In this document: one piece after another, positions 10,601 to 22,700 of the stretch
How positions within the stretch are numbered: the first letter of the stretch is position 1
Layout: the number at the start of each line of letters is the position of its first letter
NCBI RefSeq assembly: GCF_000149955.1
Contig: NC_030987.1
Coordinates: 4,645,190-4,709,189, forward strand
Direction of reading: 5' to 3'
Length of the DNA stretch: 64,000 bases
From: Fusarium oxysporum f. sp. lycopersici 4287
Lineage: Eukaryota > Ascomycota > Sordariomycetes > Hypocreales > Nectriaceae
Made by a program: the position numbers and the translations under genes
Notes under the pieces: model-generated
What the model was told of the DNA's origin: nothing
The model's input: the letters and a program-made list of their open reading frames with translations, nothing else
Databases searched by the model: none

Positions 10601-13600
10601 TTACTTGCTTCGACGTCCACAGCTCGTTCCGCCTCCATATGTCCTCTGCCGTTTCTCGGTATCCGCCCGCATTTTGGCGATCAGACCGGCCCCGTTGAGA
10701 TCGGAATCGGAATCCTCGGATTCACTCTCAGCGTCTGTATCCCCCGGAATGAGAAATGCATCCACATCTTTGGGTTGTGTCTTTTTCTTCTCTCGGCGCC
10801 TCGCTTTCTTTTGCGCCAGAACGGCCTTGCTTCTGTTCCGCCGCCTGATTTCCTGGTTCTGCATGGCCTCCTCAACAAACGTGTCGAGTGCCTTTTTCTT
10901 TGCTGTAAAAAGCGGAATAGGCGAGCCTGCAAGTCTTGAAAACTTCATTGTAAGGTTGTACCAAAAGTTGCTGTGTTGCTTGCTGGTCTTGATTCCCTTA
11001 TGTTCTAGTTCCGCTGCTACGGCTTGTGATTCGCGCTCACTTAGGGACGCCGGCGTGCTCCAGTCGATTTCCCAGTTGTACTTTTGATTGGACTCGTCGC
11101 TTGTATCGTGATTGAACCCTTGCCCAGCGGCGATTTTCTTCTTGAACAGAGCAACTGTGGGCTTGATAGCGTGTTCTGAGACGCCATCTCGAATTATCGG
11201 GGGCTTGATTTCTTTCTCAGAAGGCTTGATCCAGTGCTTGTCGGTTCCCGGCTCCAACTGTTGCTCCTGAAGCTTCTTCTCGAGTTCATCTTCAGACTCT
11301 TCTATGTCTGTCGTGTCGTTGACGCGGGGATGTCGCTTTGCGACAACCTTCGTGGGTGTTTCTTGTCGTGGGGCTGCATTGCTGGCAGCAGTATCGTCAG
11401 GGATAGATGGCAAAGGCGTGAATTCTTTTTCTAAGATTGATGTCAGTATATACACCTTGACACAAGAGATGTGACCTACTTTGTTGAAGCCATCGAGCTC
11501 CCTTTGGAAGTGGCGGCGTCCAGTGCTTGGGCAGAAGCCTTGGCAATGTCATCGCCTTGGGCATAACAACCCGGTGAGGAGGTGTTGAGTAAAGCTTCTT
11601 TTTGAAAGAGCTTACCCTGGCGGCAGCCCCACTCTATGAGACTCTGCGTTCGGAAGGCCGGACAGCCTTGGATTGCTCTTTGCTCTGCTGTATACGTTCT
11701 GTAGGTGATGAAACGTCGTGCTCGTCTCCAGAAAGGGGAGAAATATCAGGGAATGGAGAGTACACAGTCTCGTTATCACTCGCACGACCTCGTCCACCCG
11801 AGTCCTTAAGGATACTCTTCAAGCCGATAAGCGACTCCCGATGGTGAGGTCGGAACGGCGATGGTGTACCTGGAGTGTGGCTCTGCATAAGCTTCTCACC
11901 ACTGTAAACTGGCTGCAGCTCATAGATTGATGGTGAAAGACCCTTCTCAGTTTTGATCGGAGTGGAGAAATTATTCTTCGAACTGCCGAACGCATTGCTC
12001 AAATCCTTATCGGCCGAATCAAATATGGCTTCTTCTTCAAGTGTTGCAGAGACAGTTTTCGGAGAGACGTCTTCCTGTGGTAGCTGATATGACACAGGTG
12101 GCGATGATCTAACATCCTCATTACCTTCCACCTCGTTGGTATTGGCGTCATGGGAAACCTCATCGTCACTTAGGTCAGGAAGTCCTTGGTATTCCTCCTC
12201 ACTGTCTTCGTCGGAATGTGACTCGTATTGCTTCAAAGCAGAAATGTTCATGGGGTTTGAGTAACTCTCCTGCTTGATGTTCTTGATGCTTTCTTCGGCG
12301 GGGTCTTCTTCATCGTCTGAGGATTGGGCATATACTGAGCTGCTCTCTTGCTTGAAAGGGTGCATGTCTCCATCCTGAGACTCTTCGTCATTGCTACCTT
12401 CGTCATCGTCGGAGTTGTATCGCCCAATACTCTCTTTCTTGATGAATTTCATGTCATTATCGTGAGCTTCCAACTTGATTTTCTTCGCCGCGGAATCATC
12501 ATGCTGATATTCAGGCGCGGTGGAGAAGGGCACATCATGGCTGGGAGACGGGCAATTGCTGCTGGAGGTTGAAAGAACTTTCTTCGTCTCAGGGCACTTA
12601 ATCCAATTCCACAAAGGAGCCATGATATCATCCGGGGACGCCGCCCTCTGTTCATGGACGGGAAGATTGTTCTCAGGAGCGACAATGGGGTTGTAGGTGT
12701 TGCTACTAGTAATACGCTCAGTAGTAGTGGCTTGGGGATTCTGGACGTTGAGAGCGGGCTTGACTGGTGTTTGCAGAGCTGCCTCGGCCGGACTGGTAGT
12801 AGTCTCTTCATCTGAGAAATCAGAACTATCGGAGGACTCCTGAGTGAGATCGATGTGCAAAGTTGTGCCTGGTGTGGTGTCGCGTGCAACAGCTGAAGTG
12901 GCAGGCGTCGGCTGCTTTGTCACAGAGGGAGACTGGGTCTTGCACTGAGCTGCAACCTTTCGTTGCTCATGAGAGTTCTCGTCCTTGGTATCTTTGTCGG
13001 CTGTAGCACGATGTTTGGCAGCCTTTCGCTTTGGGGACACCAGAACCTTGACAACCTCACAGTCTGAGTCGGGTTGATCTTCGTCGTCTGCATCGATGGA
13101 CACAGGGGTATCCATTGAGTCGCCAACTCGTCGTCGCTTGACGTTGGCTTTCTGTTGTTCGAGTTGATGGCGCTTTCTTGGAGAAAGCTGAACCTTCTCA
13201 TTGTCGCAACCCGACTCATTATCATTTTGGATAGCATCCTCATTCTGGCTGGAATTAGGAGGCCTATGCGCTGGAGGGACAGAAGTGCTTCGGCTTGGGC
13301 CTGCAACGTTTGAGGTGAGGTTAGGCAAAGGTGCGTGAGAGGGTACAGAGGCTGCTTGTCGCCGGCCAGCAGCTGGTTTCTTGTTCTGTCCTGACGATGT
13401 TGCGCTTTTTGCGAGAACAGATGCTTTGATAGAGGCATACCCTCGCTTGACTAACTCCTGTTGATCAGTCCTGCGCTTCTTGGAAGGACGAGCTCGTGGG
13501 CTGGGGGCGACAAGCTTGCGCTTTGGCGACGGCTGAACTTTTTCGATTACACAGTCTGAATCAGAGCTCTCTCCAGATGAAATATCAAATGGTGTATGCG

Positions 13601-14021
13601 GTGATTTTGCTTGCACTAGTTGAGTTGTTCGTTTTGGAATTCGTTGGCCTTGACTACTCGTCGCGACTCGTTTTTTAGGGGGAGTTTCGGGGACATGTTC
13701 ATTGCGTCCCTCCAAGCGACGCTTCTTCGTAATTTGGGGGGATGACATGTTTTTGGAGATTGGGGTAGAGGGAATAGATGGATGTAAAGATGCTGCACGG
13801 GGCACTAAGGTTGATGCCTGTGATCTCTGCCTCTTGGGCTTCTGGCTTGACTTGGGCATGGTCTGTTGTGACTCTGCGCGACTTTGGTTAGGTGAACTCG
13901 ACTGGATGCCACCTTTCGCGGCCTTGGTTGGCGACGGTTTGTGACGCTTTTTGGTGCGCAGTTTGGATTGCTGAGAGGACGGTGAAGATGAAAAGAAGTC
14001 GACAATCTTGGATTGCTCCAT
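10601..14021 (-). CDS. Large disordered protein with N-terminal PCNA-interacting motif, interrupted by one in-frame TAG
   Basis: Start ATG at 14021-14019 after a CATCGCCAAACCA leader. Exon 1 is 14021-11480 and exon 2 is 11430-10601, with a 49-nt phase-1 intron. The joined frame has 1124 codons. Codon 796 is TAG (11636-11634), so ordinary translation stops at 795 residues. The downstream stretch stays in frame and is protein-like (KKKLYSTPPHRVVMPK, LPRLLPKHWTPPLPKGARW), reaching a conserved-looking Lys-rich C-terminus that ends GGGTSCGRRSK. Residues 3-10 (QSKIVDFF) form a canonical PIP box, QxxIxxFF, the PCNA-clamp docking motif, so a role at replication or repair sites is inferred. Between them are repeated SPKRK basic motifs and acidic Ser/Asp stretches, typical of a disordered chromatin protein. 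The specific family is not recognised. Confidence 0.7.
11623..11647 (-). promoter_or_regulatory. Weak mRNA hairpin around the second in-frame UAG
   Basis: In mRNA sense, GCAG (11647-11644) can pair with CUGC (11626-11623). Inside, CUC (11640-11638) can pair with GAG (11634-11632), leaving an AUA loop that carries the A of the UAG codon. This is weaker than the hairpin at 2575-2602 and might be chance. Confidence 0.3.
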
Positions 14022-14605
14022 TGGTTTGGCGATGTCACTTATAGAGCGAAGAACTCTGCGACGAGAAACACCCTGCTGGAGCAATAAATGATGGCGAATG
14101 GAAGAGTTGATTTGCTGAGATTGACAAGATATGACAGGCTTTCAGAAGAAAATAATAAAGCAGTAGATAGCTGTATGACCTTTGGGATGCTGATGATGCT
14201 AAAGTAGAAGTATTTCGCAAGAGCGTGATGATGCTGGCGCAGTAAATGAATGCGAGAACGTGAGCACAAAGAGGCGGGAGAAGAATTAACAGGAGAATGC
14301 AAAGAAAATTGCCATTCAATAAACACAACAATAGAGGCGAGCGACATATAATGCGCGCCAGTGTTTGTCAGTGTCAACTTCAAGTGACAACGGCAAGGCA
14401 GCGTCAAAAAGGAGTCACGGGCTGCTGGCACTGGCACGACACTGCTCATTCAAAAGCACGTATTTATGGGAAACTCATTGTTCGTCATAAGGCAAGGCTC
14501 ATTCACGATGGTCCTTTTTTCCATTTTTCCAGCATCTATGGTATCATTACAGATCATCATGGTCTATGCATATTGACTCGTCCTCACCGGCTACCTAAAC
14601 CAGCC
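14022..14605. other. Intergenic region between the PIP-box gene start and CCT2 stop
   Basis: Promoter and leader of the minus-strand PIP-box gene plus the 3' flank of CCT2. No additional gene was found. Confidence 0.4.
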
Positions 14606-16386
14606 TTACATACGCTCTCGTCGACGAGGAGCTGCCCGGATGATATCGTCCACTCGAAGAAGAAGCTGGTTGATAATGTTAGAATTCTGTTTTCAAAAGT
14701 CTTTGGTAAGTACTTACCTCTGCGGCTTCGCTGGCCGAAGACACCACAGCCTTCTTCAACTTGTAACTCTCGATAACGCCGAGATCTCGCATATCAGTAA
14801 TACCACCACCAGGGGTCATCAGGTCCAGGCCGTAAGTGGTAAGACCATCGTAGAGAGCCTTGCGTAATCTGGCAACAAGGTCACCAGAGTCGAGACCAGC
14901 GTTGTCGGCAAGGATAGTGGGAAGTTGTCGAAGAGCGACGGCAAAGCTAGAGACAGCCAGTTGTCGCTTACCCTCAACTCGGGTAGCAGCGCCCTCGACC
15001 GCCTTGGCCATAAGCATCTCGGCACAACCACCGCCAAGGGTGGTTCGGGGTTCCTTGACAGTCTGTGACAGAACAGCAAGGGCATCATGGAGACTTCGCT
15101 CGGCCTCATCAAGGAGCTGTTCTGTGGCACCTCGAAGGACAATTGTGCAAGCTTCACCACCAGCAACACCAGAGAACTTGATGAGAGTATCTTCTCCAAT
15201 AATAACCTCCTCGATAACGTCGCAGTGGCCAAGCTTGACTTGATCGGGATGGTCAAAGGTCGAGGCAATCTCACCGCCGGTGACCAGGGCAAGACGCTCA
15301 ATACCGTCGAAGTCAGCATGCTCAATTGACATGATGCCGGCATCAGTAAATAGCTGCTCGGGCCAGTTGTAAATGAGCTGTCGGTTGATGAAGCAGTTGA
15401 TGCCGTGTGCCTTGATCTTCTCAACCTTGGCCTTCATCTTCTCCTTCTCGGCCTTCTCAAGTTCAGCAAGCTTGCTTGTTGAACCAACCTTAACACGGGC
15501 ACCAAAGATCTTGACCTTGTCGGTGTCCATGGAGGTGTTGGCCACCAGAATCTTGGCCTTCTCTAGTCGCTTGGGCTGGTTGACACCGATCTTCTTATCG
15601 AGAATGAAACCTTCGTCAAGGTAGGAGTCACTGAGTTTGCCTCCGGCCTTCTTGATGATCTGGATGTGGTTGAGGTCGGATGACTTGAGTCGGAGGACGG
15701 CATCAACGGCCAATTCGGCGAACTGTTTGCGGTCCTGGGCCAGGACCTTAGAGCTGAGTGTTGTTCGGGCAATGGCGAGCAGATCTTGTCGGAAGGCTTC
15801 GGGGTTCTTGCTGTGATCAACGGCTGATCCTTCCAACGCCTTCAGCGCAGCCTGGCTGGCTATCCGGTAGCCCTCAATGATAGTCTGGGGGTGGATCTTC
15901 TTGTCGACCAGCTTCTCCGCCTCTCTCAATAGCTCGGCAGCGAGAACAGCAACGGAGGTGGTACCGTCACCGACTTCGTCATCTTGGACCTTCGAAATAT
16001 TGACCAGAACCTTTGCGGCGGCGTTATCGAGGGCGATCGACTTGAGGATTGTGGCACCGTCGTTGGTAACCATGATTTCGGCGGTGGAGCTAGCATCATG
16101 TTAAAAGGGGGGTTGTCGAGACCGCAAGATGGGCGCAACGTACGCTGACTGGAGAATCTTGTCCATACCCTTAGGACCAAGGGTGCTCTTTACGAGGTCA
16201 CCGACGGCGATGGCACCGACGAAGGCGGCGAGACGAGCATTCTCACCCTTTTCCTCAGTAGTGCCCTCCTCAAAAATTTGGGTTGGTTGGAAAGACTAGG
16301 AGGGGCATGTTAGCATACGGTATACTCGATATGAGAAGACGAAGTGTTTCAACAAACATTCCTCACCAAAAGAGGAAACATACCAT
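14606..16386 (-). CDS. CCT2: T-complex protein 1 subunit beta (CCT2)
   Basis: Four coding exons: 16386-16384 (only the ATG), 16295-16144, 16089-14718 and 14665-14606, giving 528 residues, close to the 527 of the yeast protein. CCT beta is one of eight subunits of the cytosolic TRiC/CCT ring chaperonin that folds actin, tubulin and WD40 proteins with ATP. Visible group II chaperonin signatures are [21 protein letters not shown], the nucleotide-binding [23 protein letters not shown] and the C-terminal [14 protein letters not shown] followed by [15 protein letters not shown]. All introns have consensus ends and preserve frame. The first intron (88 nt) follows the start codon directly. It shares an upstream region of about 0.7 kb with the eIF3b gene. 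Confidence 0.97.
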
Positions 16387-17067
16387 GATGGGCTAACAAT
16401 ACGACTTTGTACACGGCGAAACCTATAAAAACGTAAAAGGTTATCGTCGTCGTCAACGTCAATATGCTTCAGCCTTGGGGTAGACGTTGCAGCCTTTTTT
16501 TCTGGAGCTCCCATCCAGCTTAGCAAACCGCAGCCCCTCCACTCCAGGGGCCAGCAAAGCCCACACGTGATTTGCCCCGCGGTGGGAGCCGCAAGCTTCG
16601 GGCCAGTATTATCATTTCTCCGCATCACGCACACTTTCGTTGGAAAGTGAAGCAGAACACCAAATTTGTGCTGCACTAGGTTGGCCACCGCAACATCAAG
16701 ACTCCGCACGTTCCCGAGCGACATTCTGCGCCGTTCTAGACAAGCCTTTGCGTGTCTTCCAGAGGTCATATCTCCCGCGCGCAAAAAGGCCATATTCCTA
16801 AGACGCTGGCAACCAGAGAGGCTGCAGACGGCTGAACGGCAAATAGATATTTAATAAAAGGCGCAACATCATTTTATGCGGTCCTTTTTATCTGTTCCCT
16901 CCTCCCTACTTACGTGTTTCATTTGTATGCACTTCATTTCAGAAAAGAACAACGAAATTGCTGGAATAAACAAGTTCAAAGTCGTCGCATCAAAGTTCAA
17001 ACCATGGCATACGCCAGGTGTATCGTGAGTCATGAGACAACCTTACCATCAACACTGGCTCTCCAAT
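16387..17067. other. Shared upstream region of CCT2 and eIF3b, up to the assembly gap
   Basis: Divergent upstream region. An ATG at 17004 begins a 7-codon frame followed by GTGAGT, which could be a short first exon, but it does not resemble the expected eIF3b N-terminus. No other gene was found. Confidence 0.4.
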
Positions 17068-17656
17068 NNNNNNNNNNNNNNNNNNNNNNNNNNNNNNNNN
17101 NNNNNNNNNNNNNNNNNNNNNNNNNNNNNNNNNNNNNNNNNNNNNNNNNNNNNNNNNNNNNNNNNNNNNNNNNNNNNNNNNNNNNNNNNNNNNNNNNNNN
17201 NNNNNNNNNNNNNNNNNNNNNNNNNNNNNNNNNNNNNNNNNNNNNNNNNNNNNNNNNNNNNNNNNNNNNNNNNNNNNNNNNNNNNNNNNNNNNNNNNNNN
17301 NNNNNNNNNNNNNNNNNNNNNNNNNNNNNNNNNNNNNNNNNNNNNNNNNNNNNNNNNNNNNNNNNNNNNNNNNNNNNNNNNNNNNNNNNNNNNNNNNNNN
17401 NNNNNNNNNNNNNNNNNNNNNNNNNNNNNNNNNNNNNNNNNNNNNNNNNNNNNNNNNNNNNNNNNNNNNNNNNNNNNNNNNNNNNNNNNNNNNNNNNNNN
17501 NNNNNNNNNNNNNNNNNNNNNNNNNNNNNNNNNNNNNNNNNNNNNNNNNNNNNNNNNNNNNNNNNNNNNNNNNNNNNNNNNNNNNNNNNNNNNNNNNNNN
17601 NNNNNNNNNNNNNNNNNNNNNNNNNNNNNNNNNNNNNNNNNNNNNNNNNNNNNNNN
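17068..17656. other. Assembly gap of 589 N
   Basis: An unbroken run of N. It removes the start codon and the N-terminal RNA-recognition region of the eIF3b gene, which continues in frame immediately after it. The true gap size may differ from the number of N. Confidence 0.99.
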
Positions 17657-19304
17657 TCATGCCCAGGGTGTTCAGCTTTGGGGCGGTCCTTCATGGACAC
17701 GACAGGCCCGATTCGCTCACCCCTTCGTGAACCTGGTTGCTTTCTCTCCCGGTGAGAAGTACATCGTCACCTGGTCTAACCGCCCTATCTCCATCCCCGA
17801 CGAGGGCCACCCCGCCCTTTCGATCGACGACCATGGCAAGAACTATGTGATCTGGGACATCGCTACCGCTACTCCTCTGCGATCTTTCGCCAACCTCGAA
17901 CCCCCCAAGGTGGAGGATGGCAAGCCCCCGCCTAAGATGCAGTGGCCCGCCTTCAAATGGTCTGCTGACGACAAGTACGTTGCCCGTCTCAACCCCGGCC
18001 AGTCCATCTCCGTATACGAGCTTCCCCGCATGAACCTTCTCGACAAGACCTCCATCAAGATCGAGGGTGTTGTGGACTTCGACTGGGCTCCTGCTACCCC
18101 CAAGCGTGATGGTGTCAAGAACTACGAGCAGCTGTTCTGCTACTGGACCCCTGAAATCGGCAGCAACCCCGCCAAGGTCGGCTTGATGAGCATTCCCTCA
18201 AAACAGGTCGTTCGATCCCTGAACCTCTTCAGCGTTAGTGACGCCAAGCTTCACTGGCAATCCGAGGCTGCCTACATTTGCGTCAAGGTCGACCGACACT
18301 CCAAGTCGAAGAAGTCTCAAGCAACCACACTCGAGATTTTCCGTGTCAAGGAGAAGGGTGTCCCTGTTGAGGTCGTTGACACTATTAAGGATACCGTTAT
18401 CAACTTTGCCTGGGAGCCCAAGGGTGACAGGTTTGCCATCATCTCCACAACCGAGCCCGTGGGCGTTACTGCTGTCCCCCCTAAGACTGCAGTTTCTTTC
18501 TTCTGCCCTGAGAAGGCTAAGAAGGGCCAACAAGTGGGTAACTTCAAGCACCTCCGAACGCTTGACAAGAAGAACAGCAACGCCATCTACTGGTCACCTC
18601 GCGGTCGCTTTGTTGTTATTGCCACCATTGCCAACCAACAGAGCTCCGATCTGGACTTCTTCGACCTTGATTTCGAGGGCGAGAAGCCCGAGTCTGACAA
18701 GGACCTTACCGCCAACCTCCAGGCTATGAACACCGCCGACCACTACGGTGTCACAGATGTTGAGTGGGACCCTTCAGGCCGATTCGTTGCCTCATGGGCT
18801 TCTGCTTGGAAGCACTCGGTATGCTCCGTCTATCGAACTTATTATGATATTTATACTGACCTGATTTAGATGGAAAACGGCTACCACATTTACGATTTCA
18901 AGGGCGAGGCTCTACGAGAAGAGCCGCTTGAGAAGTTCAAGCAGTTCTCATGGCGCCCTCGGCCCCCGACTCTGCTCACCAAGGAGGAGCAGAAGGCCGT
19001 GCGCAAGAACCTTCGAGAATACAGCCGCGTCTTTGAGCAAGAAGATGCTGACCGTGGTGCGTCTGCTGACTTGGCTGTGGTTGAGGCTCGCCGACATATG
19101 CTCGAGGAGTGGTACAACTGGCGCGAGTCCGTCGAGGCTGAGATTCTGGAAGAGCGCGAGGCTCTTGGCCTACCAAAGGATCCCCATGCTCCTCTGCTAG
19201 AGGCTTACACAAAGTCTCTTGAGGGCTTAACATCAGAGGCGGATCGGGTGATTGAGGAGATTGTGGAGGAAGTTCTTGAGGAGAGTGAGGAGATCCTCGC
19301 ATAG
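17657..19304 (+). CDS. PRT1: Eukaryotic translation initiation factor 3 subunit B (5' part lost in gap)
   Basis: Coding runs from the gap to 18818, then 18870-19304 after a 51-nt phase-0 intron; about 530 residues are visible. eIF3b is a core scaffold of eIF3, which binds the 40S subunit and recruits initiator tRNA and mRNA. Seen here is the WD40-like propeller, from [10 protein letters not shown] through [27 protein letters not shown] and [15 protein letters not shown]. The C-terminal helical region that docks other eIF3 subunits follows ([14 protein letters not shown], then an acidic tail ending EESEEILA). Fungal eIF3b is about 740 residues, so roughly 210 N-terminal residues, including the RRM, are hidden by the gap. 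It converges with IRE1, 407 bp apart. Confidence 0.95.
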
Positions 19305-19711
19305 ACGTCTTCACTGCATTTGCATGGGAGTGATTTGCTTGTATCTCGGTAGAAAAACTGGTCAGGGCGAGGGGTCACGTAATGAAATTCTTTGTCATGT
19401 TCACACGCAAGATAGGTCCATTTCCTTGGACTTTCTAAAAGCATTTTTCGGAGTATTCTCTGCTCATACATATCACTTGCTCGCCATCGTTCACTGAGTG
19501 AAACGTGGTGTTTCGGCTACTTGGAAAAAGTTTTGATCATATTGTCGCATATTTACTATGTAGGACTGTTGCAACATGACCGTATCGTCATAAGCTTAGG
19601 AGCATATTTACAAGGCTTAGGATAGTCTCATGGAAATACGAGTCAGGATTGAGCAGCAAATATATAAGAGCATCCTAAAAAAAAAACAACTCAAAGTGCC
19701 TTCTTTCCTGT
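19305..19711. other. Convergent 3' region between eIF3b and IRE1
   Basis: About 400 bp of 3' flanking sequence for two convergent genes, with a short A-run near 19677-19686. No gene is seen. Confidence 0.5.
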
Positions 19712-22700
19712 CTACAGGGGCGCAGGCTCATAGTATTCGCGGAAGCGGTCCGACTTTTCCCACTGCACGTTCCATACAACGTTCCAACAAGTCAACAATA
19801 GCATAGGGAACCTAACAGTCCAAAATGCAAGGTAGCCTTCGGGAAGAGGTCCGACGGTCCTTTTGAGTGCCTCAGGCATATCTTCGTAGTGATTCTTCTT
19901 ATTTCGTAGGGCTCGAAGCAGATCAAGAAGGCGGGAACCGGTATATTTGCGTTGCTTGCCGAGGGAATCAACGAAATCACGCGGCAAGACCCTCAAGAAG
20001 TCACTCCTAGTCACATCCCCTGCGTGCCTCTCAAGCTCGGCCAGGGCGGGCGAGGGTGGGTCCCTTGGCTCCTTCTCAAAGTGATCCGAGACGTCGCAGA
20101 GGAACGCGAGCCTCTTCTTTGGGGACCAGAAGAAGGGATGGGCCATGATCTCCTTGGCATTGGGACGGTTCTTGGGGTCTGCTTCAAGCATGGAGGCGAT
20201 AAGGTCCTTAGCCTCGTAGGCAAAGTCGCCGAGAGAGTCAAGAAGGTCCAAGTTATACTGCCCTTTTCGAATGTTGACTTCTCGCATATAGCGATCGCCG
20301 CAATCAAAGGGATGTGATCCGTTGGTCAAGACATAGAAGAAGACCAGTCCAAGCGAGAAAATGTCGATCGCACGAGTAGCACGCCGAGGCATCATATTGT
20401 CATCGACCAAAACCGAACCAGAGCCGCTTTGGGTGCTAGCCTCCATCATGGCACCCTCTCGAGCGTCGTCGTCGAGTAGAAGCTCGGGAGCACGCCAGCC
20501 TGATGTTCCAGCGGCACGGCCCGTAGTGGCGCCGAAGGACGATTGCCCGCCTTCCAATTTCTTGCAAAGTCCGAAATCAGAGACCAGCATTCTAGGCTTG
20601 CCATCCTTGCCCATATTGACCAGAATATTCTGTGGCTTGAGGTCACGATGGACGATTCGGAGCTCGTGTAAGTGGCTGATGCCGTTGGTGATCTGGTAAA
20701 GGATATTCGGCAAGTCATGTCGGCCGGCGTTGGCAAGGTCCCGGAAATAGTTGGGCTTTTCGACCACGTCTGCTAATGAAGCGGCGCAGCGCTCCAGGGC
20801 AATGTAAAGAAATCCATCGCGGATCTGTTGGGAGTAATATCGAATGACTGGAAATGTTAGGGCGTGCGTTCTTCAATAGTATAATAGCTTACCATTCGGG
20901 TGATCATCACTCTCTCTTAACAACCTTGTTTCTTGGGACGCGATGTCATAAAACTGAATCAACATGCGTTTGACGGCGACCGCTCTTCCATCGAATTTGC
21001 CAGCAAAGACTAGAGTGCCATTGCTTCCTGTGCCCAATTGCTCATCTGTGTTCACCTCGATGTTTCCCATACGGATCGTCGAGCCTGTCACAGACTGCAT
21101 GTCGTCATGTACGGTCATTACGTCCGGCTCGAGGCTAGGCCTTTCACCCAGCTTCTTTGCGTTGTTGACCGCATCCTCGACAGTGGCCGTGGCCGGGTCA
21201 TCGCCTCGAGATAGGGAAGCTTCTTGAGCACGACCCTTGCGATGCTTGACACCACCACGTCTACCTCTGTGAGCCTTCTTCTTCTTCTCAGGGGCTCCAC
21301 CATCCTGACTTTCATTTGTGGCCGTAGCCTTGGCTTGAGGTTGAGGTTGAGGAGTATCAGGAGTATCACCTGACCTCTTGGTGGGAGTCTTCCTCTTGGG
21401 CTTCGGAGTCGCTTCCCTATCGCTGAGCTCTACCTCTTTGATAGGTGTTTGGGGGGAAGTTCCGGGCTCCAAATTGGATGATTCAGGGGCAGGGACCACG
21501 GATTCTTTGACCTTCTCCTCAAGATTGTCTCTCGGTGCTGCGGGCTTTGGTTCTTCGTTCACTGAGCCGGCCAAGTAGTCAACGTTGCCGTCAGTGTCGC
21601 TGCTATCGACTTCATCCGGTTGCTCCGTGTAGACAGGGGTCTCAACAAAACCCAGTATATTTTGCAATTCGTTCCAGAAACCCCGTCGCTTCCCACGCTG
21701 GAGGTGACGACGGATATTCTTGTTGTTGAAATAGAGTAATGAAACAAATATGATGATGACCACGGGATTTGTGATGAAATCCTTGACGCTTTGGGCGGCA
21801 ATTAGAGGCACCTTTTTGACGTTGGTAAACAAGGTAGGCTCATCCGAAAATGTCAGGTCCGTGGTTTTTGAATCATTATTCTCCAAATCATCATTGCCAT
21901 CGTACACGTCATACACTTCTGGTCCTTCTATTGCACCGGCAGGCAAACTTGGCGTGTGTGTGCCACCTCTGTTATTGACAGTGTCGAGGAAATGTGTGCC
22001 TACCAGGACCTTCGAGAGTTTGGTTTGGTTGATAGTGTCCCAAGAGGGAGCAATGTCCCACCAATCGGGGCGGGATAGTTGAGCGATGGGGGCATGGATA
22101 ATAAGAGGATACGATCGTCCAGACATGACATACCAATCCCCAGTCCGAGTCTGGTTGAGAAAGATACTGTTACTGCGCATACGGGCGTGGGTCTCATCTT
22201 GCGGGGGCATCGGCGGTTGAGGAAGGACCACAAGATCGGGATTGCTGTCGGATGTAGCATCTCCTGGTCGGCATACATCAAAAACTCGGGCTACAGGTGC
22301 TGCGAAGTGTTCGCTGAAAAGTGGCTCTGCCTTTTCGGACCTTGCGTAGTCAAACGCATAGACCTTGCCGTCGTGCTGGCTTGTGATGTACTTCTTATCT
22401 AATGAAGACTGGTGCTGTTGAAATAGGTCGCTGTCGTAGTTGTTGGGGCTCCACTCAGAGTACCTAAGGGTAGCGATGGGAAGACCGTCCTCACGCCGCT
22501 GGATACCAACAGTATATTCGGTCCTGCCCAAAGTGATTGTTCCAGTAGAGCTACACTCCTGGTTGTTCTCGTCGTACAACGTGTCGGGGCGTGCGCAGCT
22601 TTCGGCTTCATTAACATGAGATCCTGTAGCACCGAACCATTTCAGAACTCTCCCTGTGGCTGCATCAAGAGTAATCATGGTAGTCTTTTTGTCGCCAGTA

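Noticed and set aside
11605..11636. The GTAAGC at about 11605 (minus strand) as a donor ending exon 1 of the PIP-box gene
   Set aside because: The in-frame TAG already lies upstream of it, and the sequence after it continues in the same frame with protein character, so the donor does not explain the interruption.
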